From Deltaproteobacteria bacterium RIFCSPHIGHO2_02_FULL_44_16 (GTDB lineage: Bacteria > UBA10199 > 2-02-FULL-44-16): a DNA stretch of 44,767 nt. This document shows positions 27,402 to 35,775 of this stretch, in pieces (within the stretch, counting starts at the first letter, position 1; each line of letters begins with the position of its first letter). The position numbers and the translations under genes are program-made. Under the pieces are notes generated by a model that saw nothing but the letters and a program-made list of their open reading frames with translations, did not search any database and was not told the DNA's origin. The stretch lies in NCBI GenBank assembly GCA_001798185.1, contig MGRM01000029.1:1-44767 (forward strand), given 5' to 3'.

Positions 27402-27407
27402 GACACC

Positions 27408-29096
27408 ATGATGCCCACAACCTGGAAATGGAAAGTTGCTCTTCTCGGATTTTTAACCCTTCTCTCTCTCTCTGTTGTGCTTCCTTCTTTTTTGGGAGAA
27501 AAAACACCTTCATGGATGCCTCAAAAAACGATTCATCTTGGCCTCGATCTGCAAGGTGGCATCTACGTTGAATTTGAAGTCGAGGTGGACGAAGCCATTC
27601 AGAACAAAGTGGAACTACTTGTTGACGAACTGAAAAAAACAGTCGCCGAAAAAAATATCTCTCTGACGGAAATAACTCAGCAAACCTCTCCAAAACATAC
27701 CATCCTCATACGAGGAAATACCGAAGCGATTCAAGCGACGGTGGATGTCATCGAACAAAACTATCAAGAGACTTTGGTTTTTGAGGGATCAGAAAACGGC
27801 ACCGCAATTTTTCGGCTTGATGAGAAATATCATAAATATCTTTATGACCAAATGATCAAACAAGCGCTTGAAAAAATTCGAAATCGTGTCGATCGTTATG
27901 GAGTTGCTGAACCCTCGATTCAACGCTTAGGTTCTCATCGCATTGCCGTTGAACTTCCTGGCATTGATGATCCTGATCGCGCCATTGAAATTGTAAAAAA
28001 AGCAGGCGTGCTTGAATTTAAAATGGTGGATGAACGACTTTCTCAAGCGGAGCTTATCAGACTGATCGATGAAGCGCGCAAAGAGCATTCAATCGCTCAA
28101 GATAATTTTTCCATTGAAACGGCAAAAAAATTAACAGAGCTTCTTCAGTCTCAACTTCCCGAAGGAACTGAAATTGCTTTTGAAGTGACGTACGATCCGA
28201 TTGCTCGAAAAATAACGGGGGGAACTCCTTATCTTCTCTCCAAAAAAATTGAAGTCAGCGGTGAAATGCTTCGTAATGCTCAGGTGAATGTTCAAAACAA
28301 TGAACCTTATGTCGGCATTGCTTTTGACGCTCAAGGGACCGAACGTTTTGCGGATACCACAAAAAATAATGTTCAGAAACGTCTCGCCATTCTTCTTGAT
28401 GGCGTCGTGACCTCTGCTCCTGTCATTCAAGAACCAATCCTCGGCGGACAAGCTTCCATTAGTCTTGGATATGGAGCGTATCCTGATCTTCTCAAAGAAG
28501 CAGAAGATCTTGCTCTGGTCCTCCAAGAAGGAGCGCTTCCAGCACGACTTACCGAAGCAACAAAAACAGTTGTCGGTCCAAGTCTCGGCGCTGATTCCAT
28601 TCGAGATGGAGTGACAGCAACCGTCATCGGCGCCATTGCCATCTTTATTTTTATGCTTCTTTATTACAAAGGTTCTGGACTCATCGCAAATGTCACTCTT
28701 GTTCTCAATCTTCTGTTCATTCTCTCGGCTCTCGCTTTGTTGAAAGCGACGCTCACCCTCCCTGGAATTGCCGGTATTGTCCTCACGCTCGGCATGGCGG
28801 TTGATGCCAACATTCTTATCTTTGAACGCATTCGTGAAGAATTGCGACTTGGAAAATCTGCGCGAGCTGCAGTTGAAGCGGGATATCACAATGCCATGCG
28901 CACGATTATTGATGCGAACGTCACGACCGTTATTTCGGGCATTGTGCTGTATCAATTTGGCACCGGCCCTATTAAAGGCTTTGCTGTGACTCTTATCCTT
29001 GGTCTTGTCATTAGCATGTATACTGCCTGCCTCTGTTCGCGAATGGTCTACGATTACTTCCTGACCGTCAAACGTGTTGAAAGGATTTCCGTATGA
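27408..29096 (+). CDS. secD: protein translocase subunit SecD
   Basis: SecD uses the proton gradient to help complete protein export through SecYEG. The 562-residue product has the N-terminal span (KVALLGFLTLLSLSVVLPSF), then LGLDLQGGIYVEFEVEVDEA in the first periplasmic domain. The RNRVDRYGVAEPSIQRLGSH block follows, then the C-terminal RND-like span set with VDANILIFERIREELRLG. FDAQGTERFADTTKNNV and GEASISLG-like sequence (GGQASISLGYG) mark the remaining periplasmic head. The secF start overlaps its stop as ATGA. Length and motifs look complete. Confidence 0.96.
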   Translation: MMPTTWKWKVALLGFLTLLSLSVVLPSFLGEKTPSWMPQKTIHLGLDLQGGIYVEFEVEVDEAIQNKVELLVDELKKTVAEKNISLTEITQQTSPKHTILIRGNTEAIQATVDVIEQNYQETLVFEGSENGTAIFRLDEKYHKYLYDQMIKQALEKIRNRVDRYGVAEPSIQRLGSHRIAVELPGIDDPDRAIEIVKKAGVLEFKMVDERLSQAELIRLIDEARKEHSIAQDNFSIETAKKLTELLQSQLPEGTEIAFEVTYDPIARKITGGTPYLLSKKIEVSGEMLRNAQVNVQNNEPYVGIAFDAQGTERFADTTKNNVQKRLAILLDGVVTSAPVIQEPILGGQASISLGYGAYPDLLKEAEDLALVLQEGALPARLTEATKTVVGPSLGADSIRDGVTATVIGAIAIFIFMLLYYKGSGLIANVTLVLNLLFILSALALLKATLTLPGIAGIVLTLGMAVDANILIFERIREELRLGKSARAAVEAGYHNAMRTIIDANVTTVISGIVLYQFGTGPIKGFAVTLILGLVISMYTACLCSRMVYDYFLTVKRVERISV

Positions 29097-29983
29097 AGTT
29101 TCAGATTCCTTTTTCGAAAATCGAACCTCTCTCTCTTGGCATTTCAATTCTTGCCGTGATTGCTTCTGTGGTCATCATTCTCGTTCGAGGATTTAACTAC
29201 GGCATCGATTTTCAAGGAGGAGCAAAGTTGGAATATCAATTTGCAGAAACCGTCAATGAAGAAAAAATCCGCCAACTTCTGAAACCTCTCAAGTTAGGAG
29301 ATGTCAGTGTTGTGCGCTTTGGAAAAGCTGAAGATAATCGCATGAGCATTAAAGTGGAACTTCCCGAAGAACATACAGCCATTGGACCTATGATTACCAC
29401 AGAGTTGGAAAAATCTTTTGGACAGGGAAACGTGAAACTCGAACAAGAAGAGACGGTTGGTCCACGAGTAGGAAAAGAACTGCGAAAAAAAGCATGGCTT
29501 ACGATTCTTTTTTCCTGGCTCCTGATGTTGATTTATATCGGATACCGATTCGATTTTCTTTTTGCGCCAGGCGGCATTATTGCTCTTATTCACGATGTTG
29601 TGATCACGCTCGGTTTTTTCTCTCTTTTGGGAAAAGAAATTAATCTGACCATTCTCGCTGCTATCTTAACCCTGATCGGTTATTCCATTAACGATACGAT
29701 TGTTATTTTTGATCGTATTCGTGAAAATAAACATCGCATCTCTCTCTCCACGCTTACTGCTGTTGTTGATGAAAGCTTGAATGCAACGCTTTCGCGAACG
29801 ATCATTACTTCTTTAACGGTCTTCTTTGTCGTGGTGGTGCTCTTCCTCAAGGGTGGCGGAACTCTGCATGATTTTGCCTTTGCGCTCATCATTGGTGTCA
29901 TTGTTGGAAGTTATTCCACTCTTTTTGTCGCAACGCCGGTGTATAAAGCTCTTTATCGTTCTCAAGCTCGGTCAAAAAAATGA
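29093..29983 (+). CDS. secF: protein translocase subunit SecF
   Basis: SecF pairs with SecD in the inner membrane. The 296-residue product shows GFNYGIDFQGGAKLEYQF after the first span, TVGPRVGKELRKKAW before the second, and YSINDTIVIFDRIRENKHR in the fourth-span region. SLNATLSRTIITSLTVFFVV follows. Six spans are expected. The gene overlaps both secD and recJ by four bases, so the run tgt-yajC-secD-secF-recJ is likely one operon. Confidence 0.96.
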   Translation: MKFQIPFSKIEPLSLGISILAVIASVVIILVRGFNYGIDFQGGAKLEYQFAETVNEEKIRQLLKPLKLGDVSVVRFGKAEDNRMSIKVELPEEHTAIGPMITTELEKSFGQGNVKLEQEETVGPRVGKELRKKAWLTILFSWLLMLIYIGYRFDFLFAPGGIIALIHDVVITLGFFSLLGKEINLTILAAILTLIGYSINDTIVIFDRIRENKHRISLSTLTAVVDESLNATLSRTIITSLTVFFVVVVLFLKGGGTLHDFAFALIIGVIVGSYSTLFVATPVYKALYRSQARSKK

Positions 29984-31668
29984 GCTGGAAGATTTTGCCC
30001 GAAAACACTCTTGTTCAAAAACATCTCGCCAAAGAACTTTCTCTTCACCCCATCACGGCACAACTATTAGTGAATCGCGGTATTTTCGATATTGAAAGCG
30101 CGCAGCGCTTTTTGAGTCCGCGGCTGGCTGATCTTCCTGATCCCTTTTCTCTTATCGATATGGCCCCTGCGGTGACTCGGATTCTGCACGCTCTTCAAGA
30201 ACATGAACAAATCGCCATTTATGGTGATTACGATGTCGACGGCATCACCGCCACAGCGCTTCTCGCCCGCTTTTTTCACAGCATCGGCACTTCCGTGCTC
30301 ACCTATATTCCGCATCGAATCGAAGAAGGTTATGGACTGAGCCAAAAAGGAATTGAATACTTGAAACAAAAAGGAGCGCAGCTCCTGATTACGGTGGATA
30401 ACGGAATTGCTGCAAAAGAAGAAATTGCGTTTGCAAAAACGCTCGGCATGGAAGTGATTGTCACAGATCATCATACTGTGGGGCTTTTGCCCTCTTCTGC
30501 GATCGCCGTCGTGAATCCGCAACGATGTGAAGAAGGAAATCCATTTCGAGTTTTAAGTGGATGCGGCATTGCTTTTTATCTTGCCTGTGCGCTTCGAAAA
30601 CGAATGCGCGAAGAGAATTTGCTTCCGCAAGATTCGTTCGATGTCAAAGAACTCTTAGACCTCGTTGCCCTTGGCACGATCGCTGATGTGGTCCCTCTGA
30701 CAGGAATCAATCGTATTTTGGTTTCAACAGGACTCAAGCAATTGCAAACCACGAAATATCCCGGCATTCGCGCACTCATGGATATCGCTTCATTAGAGCC
30801 TACTTCCCTTTCAACTCGCTCCGTAGCATTTGCGCTTGCACCCCGACTCAATGCTGCGGGACGTCTGGCACATGCTGACGAAGCCTTGGCGCTTTTGATG
30901 ACACAGGATGAAATGAAAGCAACGCAGTTGGCTCAAAGACTTGATCATTTAAATCGTGATCGACGAGGACTTGAAGCGACCATGTTTGAAGAAGCGCTCT
31001 TTCAGATACAAGGAAGAGAAGATGGTGGCGCACTTATCGTCTCTGCTCCTCATTGGCACCCGGGAGTCACGGGCATTGTGGCATCCAAACTTGTGGAACA
31101 GTTTGATCGCCCTGCTGTGGTGATTGGCGGTTATCCCATCTGTCGTGGTTCTGTTCGTTCAACGAAAAATCTCAACATCATAAACTGTCTCACGGAAACA
31201 GCGCAGATGCTGGAACGCTATGGTGGTCATGCCGTCGCTGCGGGGCTTACGATCCTTCCTGAAAAAATTGAGGCATTTCGCGAAATGTTTTCACAGATCT
31301 GCAAGGAACATCTCGCCAATGCTTCTCCCATGTTTACTTCTGTGGACGGCTCTCTCTCGTTTAACGTGTTGAGTCCCCAATTGCTCGATGAAATAAAATT
31401 ATTTTCTCCCTTTGGAGCGGGAAACCCTGAACCTCTTTTCTGTTGCGATGATATTGCAATTCGCAATCATCGTATTGTCGGTGAAAAGCATTTAAAATTT
31501 GAAGCCTTTCATGAAGGAATTTCTCTCGATGCCATCGGTTTTTCTCTCGGCAAGACACGGCTTCACTCGATGCAAAACATTTCCATAACCTTTTGTCCGG
31601 AATGGAATGAGTGGAATGGTTCGCGTAAAATTCAGTTGAAGGTGAAAGAATTGAGACAAAGACTATAA
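29980..31668 (+). CDS. recJ: single-stranded-DNA exonuclease RecJ
   Basis: RecJ degrades single-stranded DNA 5' to 3' in recombination and mismatch or base-excision repair. The 562-residue product has the DHH phosphoesterase motifs IYGDYDVDGITATALL, TVDNGIAA and VTDHHTVG, and the DHHA1 block ERYGGHAVAAGLTI with CRGSVRSTKNLNI-type sequence. The C-terminal OB-like domain is present (SPFGAGNPEPLF onward). The start overlaps secF as ATGA. It ends the operon; a 222-base gap with a palindromic repeat follows. Confidence 0.95.
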   Translation: MSWKILPENTLVQKHLAKELSLHPITAQLLVNRGIFDIESAQRFLSPRLADLPDPFSLIDMAPAVTRILHALQEHEQIAIYGDYDVDGITATALLARFFHSIGTSVLTYIPHRIEEGYGLSQKGIEYLKQKGAQLLITVDNGIAAKEEIAFAKTLGMEVIVTDHHTVGLLPSSAIAVVNPQRCEEGNPFRVLSGCGIAFYLACALRKRMREENLLPQDSFDVKELLDLVALGTIADVVPLTGINRILVSTGLKQLQTTKYPGIRALMDIASLEPTSLSTRSVAFALAPRLNAAGRLAHADEALALLMTQDEMKATQLAQRLDHLNRDRRGLEATMFEEALFQIQGREDGGALIVSAPHWHPGVTGIVASKLVEQFDRPAVVIGGYPICRGSVRSTKNLNIINCLTETAQMLERYGGHAVAAGLTILPEKIEAFREMFSQICKEHLANASPMFTSVDGSLSFNVLSPQLLDEIKLFSPFGAGNPEPLFCCDDIAIRNHRIVGEKHLKFEAFHEGISLDAIGFSLGKTRLHSMQNISITFCPEWNEWNGSRKIQLKVKELRQRL

Positions 31669-31702
31669 ACTATGGACCAACTATGGTCTGTTTTCAAAGG
31701 GT

Positions 31703-31803
31703 GTCATCGCGAGCCCGAAGGGCGTGGCGATCTCCTGAAATCAATGTATACGAGAGATTGCTTCGTCACCCGCCATAAAACATGACGGGATCCTCGCAAT
31801 GAC
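31703..31803. repeat. TGTCATTGCGAG-type intergenic palindromic repeat
   Basis: The element starts GTCATCGCGAG (31703-31713) and ends CTCGCAATGAC (31793-31803), with interior GGCGATCTC and GAGATTGCTTCGTCACC. This repeat type is common between genes of environmental bacteria. It fills most of the gap after recJ. Just before it, ACTATGG occurs twice, 11 bases apart (31670s-31680s). Confidence 0.75.
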
Positions 31804-31890
31804 ATACTTTTGCAAGCAGGACATAAATTGAACACAACTTTTTGAACTCTCTACCGAAGAACACCATAACAGACAACAAAAGGAGAATGT

Positions 31891-32292
31891 ATGTCAGAGG
31901 CATTTGATTTCGAGATCAGCATACCCAAACCAATACCCCAAGAAGCTGAAGAATTACGTTCTCGTCTTATTTCCTTTCGTCGTGTTATCGATGCATGTGA
32001 ACAAGGACAGCAAAGTGCCTGCAAAGAAGCTCAGCTCGACCTTAATTTCTCCCGCTTGGCTTATGAACAATTAGTTTCTTTGCAAGGTGGTCGGCGTGCA
32101 ACTAGAAACGACCGCTGTCAAGTGCAGCAAATTTCTTATGACACAGGAAAACAAGTTACGAGTAAGAAAGTTGTGGCCGGAGGAATACATTTCTGCGTGC
32201 CATCAGAGGGTTATTGGTTAACATATTATGCAGAAAACATTCAAAATGCACAGGATGGACTTGCTTCCGTGTATGCACAACGCCGAAGATAA
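31891..32292 (+). CDS. hypothetical protein (133 aa)
   Basis: AAAGGAG stands seven bases before ATG 31891, so this is probably a real gene. The product is soluble, with an N-terminal helical half (EAEELRSRLISFRRVIDAC, QSACKEAQLDLNFSRLAYEQL) and a C-terminal part containing CQVQQISYDTGKQVTSKK and GIHFCVPSEGYWLTYY. Four cysteines are present. I do not recognise a family. It is flanked by two different intergenic repeats and is not tightly linked to recJ or to the PTPS gene. Confidence 0.6.
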   Translation: MSEAFDFEISIPKPIPQEAEELRSRLISFRRVIDACEQGQQSACKEAQLDLNFSRLAYEQLVSLQGGRRATRNDRCQVQQISYDTGKQVTSKKVVAGGIHFCVPSEGYWLTYYAENIQNAQDGLASVYAQRRR

Positions 32293-32329
32293 AAGTCCGT
32301 TTTAACAAGTGCTCGAGGTGAATTAGTAT

Positions 32330-32397
32330 GTCATCCCTGCGTAGACAGGGATCTAGTATTTTCGATGGTTCTGGATTCCCGCTTTCGCGAGAATGAC
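32330..32397. repeat. GTCATTCCC-type intergenic palindromic repeat, copy 2
   Basis: Arms GTCATCCCTGC and GCGAGAATGAC enclose GGATC...GGATTCCCGC, matching the copy at 17926-17988 closely. It lies in the leader of the PTPS/QueD-like gene. No other signal is seen in 32293-32438. Confidence 0.78.
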
Positions 32398-32438
32398 ATA
32401 CAAAAGTAATTTATGAGATAGCTTCTATAGAGTTCATC

Positions 32439-32807
32439 ATGTTCGAAATAAAAGTCATTAAATATTTTAAAGCCAGTCACGGTCTCTATAATTTTCAAGG
32501 AGAAGATGAACCGATCCACGAGCACCACTGGCGCATGGAAGTCGTCGTCACATCTGAAGAGGTCGATGTTTCCGGGTGTGCGATCGATTTTCATGAAGTC
32601 GATCAAGCGATTGCAGAAGTCATTCGTCCCTATGAAGGAAAAGCCTTTAATGACGTGGAACCTTTTATTGAAATCAGCCCCTCAGCAGAACTGATCGCCA
32701 AACATTTCTACAACCGGCTCGCGCCGGCTTTCAATAAACAACACACCGCACTGTTATCGGTAACAATATGTGAAGATGATTATCATCGAGCAACCTATTT
32801 CACTTAA
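32439..32807 (+). CDS. 6-pyruvoyltetrahydropterin synthase / QueD-family protein lacking the catalytic Cys
   Basis: The 122-residue product belongs to the PTPS/QueD fold family. The zinc histidines are H14 (KASHG), H27 and H29 (EPIHEHHW). Canonical QueD has a catalytic Cys four residues before the second histidine (CxxxHGH). Here that position is D23, and E24 gives ExxHxH, the pattern I recall for PTPS-III enzymes that can replace FolB in folate synthesis. Next to queC, DUF366 and queE the natural role would be QueD (7,8-dihydroneopterin triphosphate to carboxytetrahydropterin), so its reaction is uncertain. It overlaps the convergent 32804-34153 gene by four bases. Confidence 0.75.
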   Translation: MFEIKVIKYFKASHGLYNFQGEDEPIHEHHWRMEVVVTSEEVDVSGCAIDFHEVDQAIAEVIRPYEGKAFNDVEPFIEISPSAELIAKHFYNRLAPAFNKQHTALLSVTICEDDYHRATYFT

Positions 32808-34153
32808 GGAATTCCCGGTAGAGGCATTGATGGAAAACCAGTATTTTCTGCAAGCGGTATTTCACGATGGATCGGCATTATTTCCCAATTACCTTGATTG
32901 CGTAAAACTGCAAGAAGACCATAGACAATAAGAGGATTGTCTGTTTCCAATTCTTCTAAAACAAAGACAAGCTGTTCTGTTGGAAAATATTGGAGAGCCG
33001 CGCGCGCAGTCTCATTATAGTTTGTCAGTGTTGCGAGGAGAACAAGCGCTGTTAAAGCCGTGTCATCATCGTGTAGTGCCATAACAATATGTCTGCCAAC
33101 GCGAAGAGATTCCGCTACTGGAAGAGCCGGAGAATATCCTAATCGCGCAAGACGTGCGAGAGCGATTGCTGCTGAAGGGTGATCTTCTGCATATCGCATG
33201 ATTAATTCAAAAGAACTGAAAGGGAAAATGCCTTCATCCACAAATATGCGAAAAGTATCTTCTGGCAATTGACCCAAAATAACAATTTTCTGATGTTCAC
33301 GAAGATGTGGCGTCTGCAGAAACCATTGAAGCGCTTCAAGTGAACCAGCTTGCAGATATTCATGAAGTCGGGCAATTGCCCTATAGCGTTCTGTTTTCAA
33401 AGTATTTTGATCATCAGCAATGTCGATCAATGTTTGAATTTCAACCGTGCTTACTTCCATTCTATTGTGTCTTTGTTGCACTGCGTCTGGTTCTTTTTGC
33501 TGATCTTCCACAGGAATATTTTCATTTTCCACAAGAGGAACATCCGCTTCACCGGGAAGTACAATGCGTTGTCTTCTTAACCTCGGCTCTTGTATCACTT
33601 CTCCGGGAAGACCTGGAGCTTGTCGTCGTTCGCGGTCACGAAGTTCAATGAGTCTCCCCGTGAGCCGTCGAAAATCTCCCCACTGCATCGCCTCAACATA
33701 CAGCATCGGAATTTCCAAATTATCCTGCATTTTTTGTTGCATCAGCGCGTACAGTTCTGGATCGAGTTCTGCACGAAGTTTGCGACCATTGATGTCATAC
33801 CGATAATCAAGTGGTGGTTCATGCAGATCCAGCAATGCAGCTCCTGGAGCTGCGATTGCAGAAATGACAACAGCACCCAGAAATATCCATGCTCCCGCAA
33901 AATAAAATCCAGAACTCACCGTCAACCGAGCTGCTTGCGGAACAGCTTGCCTTGCCGCTGGTGATCGAAAAAGCTGACGAAGAAATGAGTCCGGTAATCG
34001 AACATAGCCTGGACGTGACGATGGGATCGGCACCTCGGGAGGGGGCAACGGCATAGGCGTTACAGGTGGTAATGGAACTGGAATCATTCCAGGCACGTGA
34101 GCGCTGAGAATTCCCGATAATTGGGTTGAAAATGTACTTCCAAAAATGGTCAT
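32804..34153 (-). CDS. hypothetical membrane-anchored protein with Pro-rich N-terminus and helical repeats
   Basis: The 449-residue product has a proline-rich stretch (PGMIPVPLPPVTPMPLPPPE) and then a hydrophobic segment near residues 82-105 (FYFAGAWIFLGAVVISAIAAP). A charged linker and a C-terminal array of short helices resembling HEAT repeats follow (YRAIARLHEYLQAGSLEALQ; ALARLARLGYSPALPVAESL). I do not recognise it. It sits on the opposite strand between the PTPS and queC genes, breaking the queuosine block. It may be a lineage-specific envelope protein. Confidence 0.6.
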   Translation of the reverse strand: MTIFGSTFSTQLSGILSAHVPGMIPVPLPPVTPMPLPPPEVPIPSSRPGYVRLPDSFLRQLFRSPAARQAVPQAARLTVSSGFYFAGAWIFLGAVVISAIAAPGAALLDLHEPPLDYRYDINGRKLRAELDPELYALMQQKMQDNLEIPMLYVEAMQWGDFRRLTGRLIELRDRERRQAPGLPGEVIQEPRLRRQRIVLPGEADVPLVENENIPVEDQQKEPDAVQQRHNRMEVSTVEIQTLIDIADDQNTLKTERYRAIARLHEYLQAGSLEALQWFLQTPHLREHQKIVILGQLPEDTFRIFVDEGIFPFSSFELIMRYAEDHPSAAIALARLARLGYSPALPVAESLRVGRHIVMALHDDDTALTALVLLATLTNYNETARAALQYFPTEQLVFVLEELETDNPLIVYGLLAVLRNQGNWEIMPIHREIPLAENTGFPSMPLPGIP

Positions 34154-34240
34154 TAAAGCGATTTCCTTTTCATTCGCAATTTTATCGCCCGCTTCAAAAA
34201 AAGGTTGCGTTGAAGGAAAAACTTCACGAGGATGCCGCCC

Positions 34241-34942
34241 ATGAAGGAAACATCAGCCATAGCGGTCCTTTCAGGGGGTCTTGATAGCACGGTGGCAATG
34301 AAACTCGCAAGGAAGAGTTCCCGCATTGTTCTCGCTCTCACCTTTGATTATGGCCAGCGCGCAGCCAAAAAAGAGATTGCTGCTGCGCAGGGCAGCTGTC
34401 AAAAATGGGATATTCCACATAATGTTATTGAGCTTCCGTGGCTCGCAAAAATCACACATACAGCGCTTGTACAGAAAGAGCGCAAGCTCCCAAAATTCAA
34501 CGCCACAGAGCTTGGACAAAGCAAGGATCGGGAACAGAAATCGGCGATAGCCGTGTGGGTACCGAATCGGAATTCGGTTTTCTTAGCTATTGCTGCAGCG
34601 CATGCTGAAGCGCTGGCGGCTGACGCGATTGTGGTCGGATTTAATGCTGAAGAGGCGGCAGCATTTCCAGATAACAGCATCGACTTCATAAAGACATTGA
34701 ACCAAACTCTTACTTTCTCAACACAAAATAAAGTGAAAATTATCTGCCCAACTGCGGAGATGAACAAAATCGATATCCTCAAAAAAGCAGTGGAACTTGA
34801 CATTGATCTTGAGAAGCTTTGGTCCTGCTATGAAGGTGGAGAAAAACCTTGTGGTGTTTGCGAATCATGTGCGAGAACAAAGAGAGCGATGCAGGTCATA
34901 ACACCCCATACCCCCTCTCACCTTAAGAGGGGGAAACAATAA
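34241..34942 (+). CDS. queC: 7-cyano-7-deazaguanine synthase QueC
   Basis: QueC converts 7-carboxy-7-deazaguanine, ammonia and ATP to preQ0. The PP-loop ATPase motif AVLSGGLDSTVAM is at the N-terminus. LTFDYGQRAAKKEI, VPNRNSVFLAIAAAHAEAL and FPDNSIDFI follow, then the zinc cluster WSCYEGGEKPCGVCESCARTKRA. GAGG nine bases upstream favours ATG 34241; an ATG at 34232 is also in frame. The last dozen residues (HTPSHLKRGKQ) come from a CCCCCTCT/AGAGGGGG hairpin rather than from the conserved family tail. The stop overlaps the DUF366 start (TAATG). Confidence 0.95.
   Translation: MKETSAIAVLSGGLDSTVAMKLARKSSRIVLALTFDYGQRAAKKEIAAAQGSCQKWDIPHNVIELPWLAKITHTALVQKERKLPKFNATELGQSKDREQKSAIAVWVPNRNSVFLAIAAAHAEALAADAIVVGFNAEEAAAFPDNSIDFIKTLNQTLTFSTQNKVKIICPTAEMNKIDILKKAVELDIDLEKLWSCYEGGEKPCGVCESCARTKRAMQVITPHTPSHLKRGKQ
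34911..34933. repeat. hairpin in the 3' end of queC covering the DUF366 ribosome-binding site
   Basis: Perfect 8-base arms CCCCCTCT (34911-34918) and AGAGGGGG (34926-34933) flank the loop CACCTTA. It lies within the last codons of queC. The right arm contains the GAGG-type ribosome-binding site for the next start at 34942, so ribosomes finishing queC could expose it. The sequence resembles a widespread intergenic repeat. Confidence 0.6.
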
Positions 34943-35589
34943 TGAAACAACATTTCCTCAAAAGAACACTTTGCTATGATGGGTCACAACTTCGCTCTCA
35001 CTGGATCTTCGAGCAAACAGATGAAGCCGGAGATGCGATTCTCTCCTTTATTGGTCCGGCTGATGTGCCGACCACAAATATGGTGGATCTGATAGATGTA
35101 CGAAATAATGCTCCGATTGCAAGTCGATCGATGCTGCATTTTTTGATCGAACATTTTGAAACCGATCTCGAAAAGACGATCCTGCGTCAACGATTGCTTG
35201 TCGCAAGTGCTTTAGAATTGTTATGCACACACATCTCAGTAATGCGCCTGTCTGCTCTGGTCTCGCGCGCGCCCGCTAAAAACCTTGCGGGTGCTGACGA
35301 GGCCCATCACAGCGGCGCAGATATATCGTGGTTGCAATTAAAAAGAATTGGAAATGATCTCTATGACGGTGACCGAAAACTGTCGGTCTGTATTGCAGCC
35401 CCATCAACAGTTTCCTGTTGTATCCATTTTGGCATCAACATCGACAGTGAAGGGACACCAGTACCAACGCGTGGACTTGCTGACTATCATATCGATCCAC
35501 AACCATTTGCTGATGAACTGATGAAACGTTATGTGGAAGAAGAAGCATCACTAAAAATTGCACGATGTAAAGTGAGAGCAATTGAATGA
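34942..35589 (+). CDS. DUF366-family protein with an in-frame palindromic insertion
   Basis: The 215-residue product fits DUF366, a mainly archaeal family of unknown function. Supporting blocks are LCYDGSQLRSHWIFEQ, GDAILSFIGPADVPTTNMVDL, LKRIGNDLYDGDRKLSVCIA and CCIHFGINIDSEGTPVPTRGLADY. Residues 101-126 (RLSALVSRAPAKNLAGADEA and following) are encoded by palindromic element B and interrupt the family pattern between LLCTHISVM and ISWLQLKRIGN. Its place between queC and queE, with one-base overlap to queC, suggests a 7-deazaguanine role. No queF is seen in the window, but I cannot say that DUF366 replaces it. Confidence 0.65.
   Translation: MKQHFLKRTLCYDGSQLRSHWIFEQTDEAGDAILSFIGPADVPTTNMVDLIDVRNNAPIASRSMLHFLIEHFETDLEKTILRQRLLVASALELLCTHISVMRLSALVSRAPAKNLAGADEAHHSGADISWLQLKRIGNDLYDGDRKLSVCIAAPSTVSCCIHFGINIDSEGTPVPTRGLADYHIDPQPFADELMKRYVEEEASLKIARCKVRAIE
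35243..35319. repeat. palindromic element B, copy 2, in frame inside the DUF366 gene
   Basis: Outer arms TGCGCC and GGCGCA, middle arms GGTCTCG and CGAGGCC (one mismatch) and inner arms CCCGC and GCGGG form a three-part stem. TGTCTGCTC and GGTGCTGAC are shared with the copy in tgt. The inner CCCGC/GCGGG stem-loop is longer here. The peptide is read in the same frame as in tgt. Confidence 0.8.
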
Positions 35590-35740
35590 TTAACCAAACT
35601 GGTCCACATTTTCTCTCAGGGTACGGACGCTGCGGTTACGCTCCGCGCGTCCTCTGTTTCCGTCGGCGCGATCTATCAGAAAGCATCGACGCGCCTCAGT
35701 CAAAGGCCCCCTGCGAAAAAATCTTCACCAGTTTGGTTAA
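35590..35740. mobile_element. MITE-like element between the DUF366 gene and queE
   Basis: Perfect 14-base terminal inverted repeats, TTAACCAAACTGGT (35590-35603) and ACCAGTTTGGTTAA (35727-35740), bound a 151-bp element that starts immediately after the DUF366 stop. The arms continue imperfectly inward (ATTTTCTCTCAGGG against CCCTGCGAAAAAAT). The interior holds a strong hairpin, GGACGC-GCGG/CCGC-GCGTCC (35625-35652), and a second one, GGCGCG/CGCGCC (35665-35695). TTAA is at both tips. There is no room for a transposase. Confidence 0.65.
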
Positions 35741-35775
35741 GAGTCCATTGTTTATAACATATGAGGAGATAGAGG

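Noticed and set aside
34942-35589. QueF (preQ0 reductase)
   Set aside because: Context suggested QueF, but I see no QueF-type catalytic Cys/Asp motif; the sequence blocks fit DUF366 better.
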